DNA from: Mesorhizobium sp. M1E.F.Ca.ET.045.02.1.1
GTDB taxonomy: Bacteria > Pseudomonadota > Alphaproteobacteria > Rhizobiales > Rhizobiaceae
Assembly: GCF_003952485.1 (NCBI RefSeq)
Contig: NZ_CP034447.1
Location: 868,001-932,000, forward strand
Reading direction: 5' to 3'
DNA: 64,000 nt
Both the position numbers and the translations under genes were made by a program. This document shows positions 59,222-64,000 of this stretch, piece after piece. Below the pieces are notes generated by a model that was not told where the DNA came from, made no database searches, and saw nothing but the letters and a program-made list of their open reading frames with translations. Numbering within the stretch: position 1 is the stretch's first letter; the number at the start of each line of letters is the position of its first letter.

Positions 59222-61534
59222 ATGGCAAGCTGCCCCGAATTAATGATTCGACGATTGGGAGCCAGGAACCTGGCGCGCCCGACACGACATCTCGGATTTC
59301 TGACCGCGATGTTTTTCCTGATCGCCAGGTCCCTCGTCTTTGGGATCGCCCTCTCGTTGGCTGGCCCGTCGCAGGCGCAGGCGCCGGCGACCGTCCCACC
59401 TGAAAGGGTCAAACAGCTATTCGAGCTTCTCGACGATCCGTCGGTGAAGGCCTGGATGGCCGAACAACGAAATCGGGACGCCGGGTCAACGGGAGCGCCT
59501 GCCAAGGCAGGAGCTTCGCCGGCCGCCGCATCGTCCGACGCCGTGGCCGCACCAGGCCAGATGAATACGATGGCGTCCTCGACGCTCGATCGGATCAAGC
59601 ATCATATCGAAAGAATCGTGCGGACTTTGCCCCTGCTGCCAGGCCAGTTCGCGCGCGTTCGGGCAGAAACCATGGAGGATATGTCCGGCAGGCGGCCTGC
59701 CGGCGTGCTTTTGCTGATCGCAATGTTCATCGCTGCCGGCGTGGCGCTCACCTGGGCAACGTACAGGCTCACCCGTCCGTTTCGTCTTTGGATCATCGCG
59801 CAGCCGAAGGATACGCCCATTGGGCGGGCCAAGAAGATTGGTGGTCGCACGCTTTATTCCAGCCTGCTGATCGTCTCGTTCGCGCTTGGCAGCGCTGGCG
59901 CGTTCATGTTGTTCGACTGGCCAATGCTTATCCGCGAGATCGTGCTGACATTTCTGATGGCTGCAGTCGTTACAGCGGGTGTGCGCATGTACCTCGCAGC
60001 CATGCTCGTCCCTTCCTTCATGCAGGTCGAGAACGCCGTCGAGGTTCGTGCTTTGCCGATCACCAACGAGATGGCTGACCATTGGTTCTATTGGCTGCCC
60101 CGGATCGTCGGCGTCTTCGCCTTCTTCGGCGCCGCGTTTATCCTCTTGCCGGGTCTCGGCATCGATCAGGACGGGATGCTGGTCCTGTCAGTGGGTGCCG
60201 ATTCCGCACTGCTGTTGCTCTTTTTGCTTGCCGTTTGGCGTCGGCCAAGAACGCAGCGAGACGGTGCGAACCAAGCGGGTCACACCGGAGCGACATGGTT
60301 TTTGACGGCTTACTTCGTCGTCCTGTTCCTGCTGCGCATCGCCGGCCTTCCCATATTGTTCTGGTTTACCTTCGCCGCATTCTTCCTGCCTTTGACAATC
60401 GTGCTGACGCAGCGCGGGGTCAATTTCGTCCTGCGGCCGGGTTCGGAAGATGCTGGCCGGCCTACGATCCCGGCGCTGACGATCGCTGTCATCGATCGCG
60501 GAATCCGGATGATTTTGATCCTGGCGGCGGCTTACGTTCTCGCCCGTGTCTGGGGTCTGAACATGCAGTCCATGCAGGACAGCAACACGACGACCACGCT
60601 CATATTGCGCGGCTTGATCAATATCGTGGTCATTGCCCTGGCAGCCGATTTCGGCTGGTCGATCATCAAAGCTTTGATCGAACGCAAGCTGGGCATCGAA
60701 ACGCCGCACGCAGCGATCAGCGACGAGGAGATGCCGATCGTCGATCCGCAGCAGGCGCGGCTGCGCACGCTCTTGCCGATCATCCAAAACATTCTGCTCG
60801 CGGTGATCGTCGTCATGGCGGTGCTGATGATGCTCGCCTCAATGGGTATCGAGATCGGCCCGCTGATCGCCGGCGCCGGCGTCGTTGGTGTCGCTGTGGG
60901 ATTTGGAGCACAAACCCTGGTCAAGGACGTCATTTCCGGCGTATTTTTTCTGCTCGATGATGCGTTTCGCGTCGGCGAATACATTTCTTCGGGCTCTTAT
61001 GTGGGTACGGTAGAGAGCTTTTCGCTGCGCTCGGTGAAGCTGCGCCACCATCGTGGCTCGCTGTTCACAATACCTTTCGGTGAACTCGGGGCAGTCCAGA
61101 ACCAGAGCCGTGACTGGGTTACCGACAAATTCAACATCACCGTCGGCTATGACACCGACATCGACTTCGCTCGCAAGCTGATCAAGCGAATCGGCCTCGA
61201 ACTGGCGGAAGATCCCGAATTCAAACCCTGGGTGCTCTCACCGATCAAGATGCAGGGCGTACAAGAGTTCGGCGAGTACGGCATCGTATTGAGGGTCAAG
61301 GTCACAACCAGACCGGGAGGCGCCTTCGGTATGAAACGCAAATTCTATGTACGCCTCCGCCAAGTCTTCAAGGAGCAGGGCATCGAACTCCCGTTCCCGA
61401 CCGTCCACGTCGAAGGGCTACAGAACCCACATGGGGCAGAGAATGCGCCGTTGGAGATCACACCCGAGTTAAAAATCGCGGTCGCGCAGTCGCACACCAA
61501 CCGGCGCAGAAAAAAAGCTGGCACAGCGGAGTAG
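59222..61534 (+). CDS. Large mechanosensitive ion channel, MscS family
   Basis: A 770-residue channel: a probable signal-like N-terminal helix, a periplasmic stretch (Ala/Pro/Ser-rich near residue 95), then about ten membrane helices and the MscS core. The pore helix and beta domain are recognisable in LIAGAGVVGVAVGFGAQTLV, DVISGVFFLLDDAFRVGEYI and TIPFGELGAVQNQSRDW. It resembles the larger YbiO/MscM-type channels rather than minimal MscS. The start at ATG 59222 immediately follows the small gene's stop; ATG 59309 is a shorter alternative. It would vent solutes at high membrane tension. Confidence 0.9.
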   Translation: MASCPELMIRRLGARNLARPTRHLGFLTAMFFLIARSLVFGIALSLAGPSQAQAPATVPPERVKQLFELLDDPSVKAWMAEQRNRDAGSTGAPAKAGASPAAASSDAVAAPGQMNTMASSTLDRIKHHIERIVRTLPLLPGQFARVRAETMEDMSGRRPAGVLLLIAMFIAAGVALTWATYRLTRPFRLWIIAQPKDTPIGRAKKIGGRTLYSSLLIVSFALGSAGAFMLFDWPMLIREIVLTFLMAAVVTAGVRMYLAAMLVPSFMQVENAVEVRALPITNEMADHWFYWLPRIVGVFAFFGAAFILLPGLGIDQDGMLVLSVGADSALLLLFLLAVWRRPRTQRDGANQAGHTGATWFLTAYFVVLFLLRIAGLPILFWFTFAAFFLPLTIVLTQRGVNFVLRPGSEDAGRPTIPALTIAVIDRGIRMILILAAAYVLARVWGLNMQSMQDSNTTTTLILRGLINIVVIALAADFGWSIIKALIERKLGIETPHAAISDEEMPIVDPQQARLRTLLPIIQNILLAVIVVMAVLMMLASMGIEIGPLIAGAGVVGVAVGFGAQTLVKDVISGVFFLLDDAFRVGEYISSGSYVGTVESFSLRSVKLRHHRGSLFTIPFGELGAVQNQSRDWVTDKFNITVGYDTDIDFARKLIKRIGLELAEDPEFKPWVLSPIKMQGVQEFGEYGIVLRVKVTTRPGGAFGMKRKFYVRLRQVFKEQGIELPFPTVHVEGLQNPHGAENAPLEITPELKIAVAQSHTNRRRKKAGTAE

Positions 61535-61777
61535 GAAACTGTGCCACCGACCGGTCACAGCGCGGATCGCCAACCGGCGCTGCCGTGCGCGCCATAGCGA
61601 GCCGGCGGCCGCGGCCGCACAGCCCAAGACCTTGGCAAGAACTGCCGGGCAGGTCGCATTTCCCTTCCTTCAATGCTCGACCGGCCTCTGTCCCGACGAC
61701 CCAACGCAGTACGAGCTGCTCCGGCTGGAAAAGCACTCCGACAACACACCTGTGCTGACCGGCAGCCGACAGATGGA

Positions 61778-63265
61778 TCAGGCACGACTTCTAGCGCGCT
61801 CGGCCGTGTCGTCCGTCTCCACATCAGCTCCGTTCGAGATCAATGCTCTCATCATATCGGCGCGGCTGTCGATTGCGGTGTCGATATCGGTGGCCAGCTT
61901 GTGGTTCTTGTCCAGCATACGCTGCATGGCTGAATCAGGAATAGCGATCACCTCGCTAGCTTCGTCCGCCACGAGGCTCACCGGGCTTGGTGTCCCGCGA
62001 AAAATCTGGCGGATGGCAAACATCTGCCCGGGCGACAGCCGATCAACGACGCGGGGGCCGCTGGGGGTATCGATCGCAGTCGAGAGGCTGCCGCTAAGCA
62101 GAATGTAGAAAGCGGTGGCGGGCGCGCCGTGTGCGAGCAATAGTTCACCAGGCGCGTAGCGTTCGATCCGCGACGCTTCGGCAAGCTCCTCGATACCGGT
62201 CACCGGGCCGCGCAGTGCACCGCTGTTGACGATCAACCGAACTCGCTCCTCGGCCGTCACTCCCCAGTCGAGCGCACCGCCAATCACTTCGACGACCTTG
62301 CCGTCCCCGGTCCGCATGAGGGAGATGCCGTGTCGCGGCAGAACGTGCCAGATGCGGTCGAGAAGCGTGTTGCATGCACGGCCTATCTTGCCCGGCTCGT
62401 CCACCAACACACCCACTGCATAGCGAATACCGCCGGCAGTCCATTCCGCGACCTGGCAGCTGGCGCTGTCGGGACCGATGCTCTCTGGAATGCTTCGCGC
62501 GGCCTCGGTCAAGGCAGCGATAACCTGGTCCGGAGGATAGGCCGAAGGAACGACGATCGACGTGCCTGCCCCGAACGGTTGCCCATTTCGCACGATCCGC
62601 AAGGTGTCCCCTGCAATCTTCGAACTCGGCACGGCGATCCGCTCCCCGCCAGCTTCCAGAGTCACGGCACGCCAGTCGACCTGAACGACCTTGGCGTAGC
62701 CCTGGTCGAGACGCAGCCAGTCGCCGATGGCGAAATGTCGGCCGGAGAGCACGATGAGGCCATTGGCGAGACCGCCGATCACGCTTTGTAGCGCCAGCCC
62801 GAGGACGACCGATCCGACGCCGAGCGCGCCGAACAGCGTCGTAAGCTTGATATCCCACACCGTGGAGATGATGAAGGCGCCGCCCACGATGACGATGAAG
62901 ACTGCGCCGAGCTCGTGGAAAAGCCTGGGCGCCTGAGCCCGTCCATCGACCGCACGTCTCGCCGCCAGGAGAACGGTCTGCCCGATCAGCAGGACCGCAT
63001 AGAGCACGAGTATGCCGACAATGGTATCGATGACCTTGAAGGCTACGCCGTCGGAAGGGAGCGACGAGAGCTTATGGATCAAGACCCATAAGGCGACAGC
63101 AGGCAGAACGGCATTCTGGATCACCTTCAGCGGGCGGGTGGTTTCGGAGCCCTCCATGCGCCGGGTGACCTCGGAAAGGACAAGGGTGACGAGAGGATAG
63201 CCGAGGACGACAACGGCCGCCCACGCGAGAAAGCTGGACCACGGGATGTTTGTCATGACAATCAC
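61778..63265 (-). CDS. MscS-family channel with C-terminal cyclic-nucleotide-binding-like domain
   Basis: About 495 residues. Four membrane helices lead to an MscS core (TLFGALGVGSVVLGLALQSV, IGGLANGLIVLSGRHFAIGD). The C-terminal 130 residues are a cNMP-binding-like fold (YAPGELLLAHGAPATAFYILLSG). Its phosphate cassette reads FAIRQIFRGTPSPVSLV and lacks the canonical Gly-Glu and Arg, so cNMP binding is doubtful or altered. Such cyclic-nucleotide-gated MscS-like channels (bCNG) are a known class. The start is GTG 63265 or ATG 63256. The gene follows the HAMP-cyclase-like gene within 2 bases, indicating an operon. Confidence 0.88.
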   Translation of the reverse strand: MIVMTNIPWSSFLAWAAVVVLGYPLVTLVLSEVTRRMEGSETTRPLKVIQNAVLPAVALWVLIHKLSSLPSDGVAFKVIDTIVGILVLYAVLLIGQTVLLAARRAVDGRAQAPRLFHELGAVFIVIVGGAFIISTVWDIKLTTLFGALGVGSVVLGLALQSVIGGLANGLIVLSGRHFAIGDWLRLDQGYAKVVQVDWRAVTLEAGGERIAVPSSKIAGDTLRIVRNGQPFGAGTSIVVPSAYPPDQVIAALTEAARSIPESIGPDSASCQVAEWTAGGIRYAVGVLVDEPGKIGRACNTLLDRIWHVLPRHGISLMRTGDGKVVEVIGGALDWGVTAEERVRLIVNSGALRGPVTGIEELAEASRIERYAPGELLLAHGAPATAFYILLSGSLSTAIDTPSGPRVVDRLSPGQMFAIRQIFRGTPSPVSLVADEASEVIAIPDSAMQRMLDKNHKLATDIDTAIDSRADMMRALISNGADVETDDTAERARSRA

Positions 63266-63266
63266 A

Positions 63267-64000
63267 TCATGCAGCCGCGGTGACAGACGACGCCGCAGCG
63301 ATGGGGCCTTGCCACGTATCCACGGCCTCGGCCTGGTTGATCGGGATGGATGGCTTCTTCACGAAGCCATCCGCATCCGGCAGTTGCTCCAGGACCGGCT
63401 TCGTGATGCGCACGGAATTGGCATCGGCGTCGAAGACGATGCGGCGTGCCGTGAGCACCGTCAGGCCCCACATGCTATAGACCGTGCGTTGCTGGCCGAC
63501 GAGGCCGACTTCCACGTCGCCGAGCGCGACCGCGGCCTTGACCGTGAGCGGTATGCTCCAGTTACGGCTGTGGCGCTCCGCTATCTCGGCCACCGCCGCG
63601 ATGAAGGAAAGGATTCGCCGCGCACCATCCAGCCGAGGCGTCGAGAGTCCGCAGGCGGCAATATACGTTTCGCCGAACGAATGGGTTTTCTCCACGCCGG
63701 CGTCCAACGCCGCCTCATCTATGTCGCTGATCAGTTCGTTGACAGCCTTCAACGTGTCCTGTGTCGCGTCGGTAACAAGCACGTTGATACCGTCGATATC
63801 GATCACCGTGACCGCGACGTTCTTGACGACCTCGGCCACCGATTCCTCGCCCATTTTGATCCGCTCGGCGACGATTTCGGGAAAGACGTTGCGCAAGAGC
63901 GCTTCATACTCGCCGGTCTTCTGGGCGATCTTGTCGCTGCGTGTGGCAATCTCGTCGGCCATGGTATTGAACGCGCGACTGAGTTCGCTGAATTCGTCGC
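63267..64000 (-). CDS. HAMP-linked degenerate class III cyclase, partial
   Basis: The 5' end lies beyond the right edge. The visible N-terminal part reads DEFSELSRAFNTMADEI, the end of a HAMP linker, so a membrane sensor probably precedes. The cyclase-like domain has its first Asp (VIDIDGI), but the second metal position is Glu (SFGETYIA) and the transition-state Asn position is Leu (YSMWGLTVLTARRI). It is therefore probably inactive or of altered activity. It is directly upstream of the cNMP-domain MscS channel on the same strand. The ATG at 63,962 is internal to the HAMP helix. Confidence 0.82.
   Translation of the reverse strand, partial: DEFSELSRAFNTMADEIATRSDKIAQKTGEYEALLRNVFPEIVAERIKMGEESVAEVVKNVAVTVIDIDGINVLVTDATQDTLKAVNELISDIDEAALDAGVEKTHSFGETYIAACGLSTPRLDGARRILSFIAAVAEIAERHSRNWSIPLTVKAAVALGDVEVGLVGQQRTVYSMWGLTVLTARRIVFDADANSVRITKPVLEQLPDADGFVKKPSIPINQAEAVDTWQGPIAAASSVTAAA

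Noticed and set aside
1..64000. CRISPR arrays, rRNA genes or complete tRNA genes
   Set aside because: No regularly spaced repeats and no tRNA- or rRNA-like structures were found, other than the 17-base tRNA-tail-like segment near 1.5 kb.

Overview
The window is GC-rich, gene-dense chromosomal DNA from an alphaproteobacterium of the Hyphomicrobiales. Mesorhizobium or a close relative is the best guess. The guess rests on an Aap-like amino-acid ABC operon, a GT2/NodS-like/NodB-like trifunctional enzyme, two palindromic intergenic elements of a rhizobial style, and an unusual density of class III nucleotidyl cyclases. No rRNA, complete tRNA or CRISPR array was seen.

Layout. 1-3.3 kb: the start of a glycine-betaine-type binding protein, a divergent LysR regulator, a possible tRNA-tail attachment site and an IS256-family insertion sequence. 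3.3-10.8 kb: a minus-strand catabolic operon (RpiR regulator, binding protein, two permeases, ATPase, isoaspartyl peptidase/asparaginase, amidase) read from a well-formed and apparently leaderless promoter with two palindromic operators. 11-26.8 kb: an alpha/beta-hydrolase-cyclase, two paralogous DUF5939-type cyclases, the trifunctional polysaccharide enzyme with a broken glycosyltransferase before it, a redoxin, a 1,098-residue zinc-ribbon/cyclase/AAA/TPR protein, an unrecognised protein, a GNAT and a membrane protein. 26.8-33.5 kb: a methyltransferase and a four-gene peptide-type ABC importer operon. 33.6-48.7 kb: a cyclase, then a polysaccharide block (nucleotide-sugar dehydrogenase, four glycosyltransferases, a deacetylase, a methyltransferase, an aberrant ABC protein) interleaved with a DUF3095 cyclase-like protein, a stand-alone cyclic-nucleotide-binding protein and a metallo-beta-lactamase-fold hydrolase. 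49-52.4 kb: a FecR-domain protein convergent with a CHASE2-cyclase. 52.5-58.7 kb: a sulfatase locus (frameshifted outer-membrane protein, Tat sulfatase, formylglycine-generating enzyme, lipoprotein hydrolase) with a divergent AraC regulator. 58.9-64 kb: a small secreted protein, an MscS channel, a second MscS channel with a degenerate cNMP-binding-like tail, and a HAMP-linked degenerate cyclase running off the right edge.

The unifying theme is cyclic-nucleotide signalling. Eight proteins carry cyclase or cyclase-like catalytic domains, each with a different input module, and two more carry cNMP-binding folds. They are interleaved with envelope functions: polysaccharide synthesis, channels, FecR, sulfatase. 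My inference is that several of these cyclases tune surface or envelope processes; the sequence shows co-location, not signalling. The most unusual single genes are the ABC protein with a ruined Walker motif and a repeated half-domain insert, and the trifunctional GT2/methyltransferase/deacetylase with its broken neighbour.
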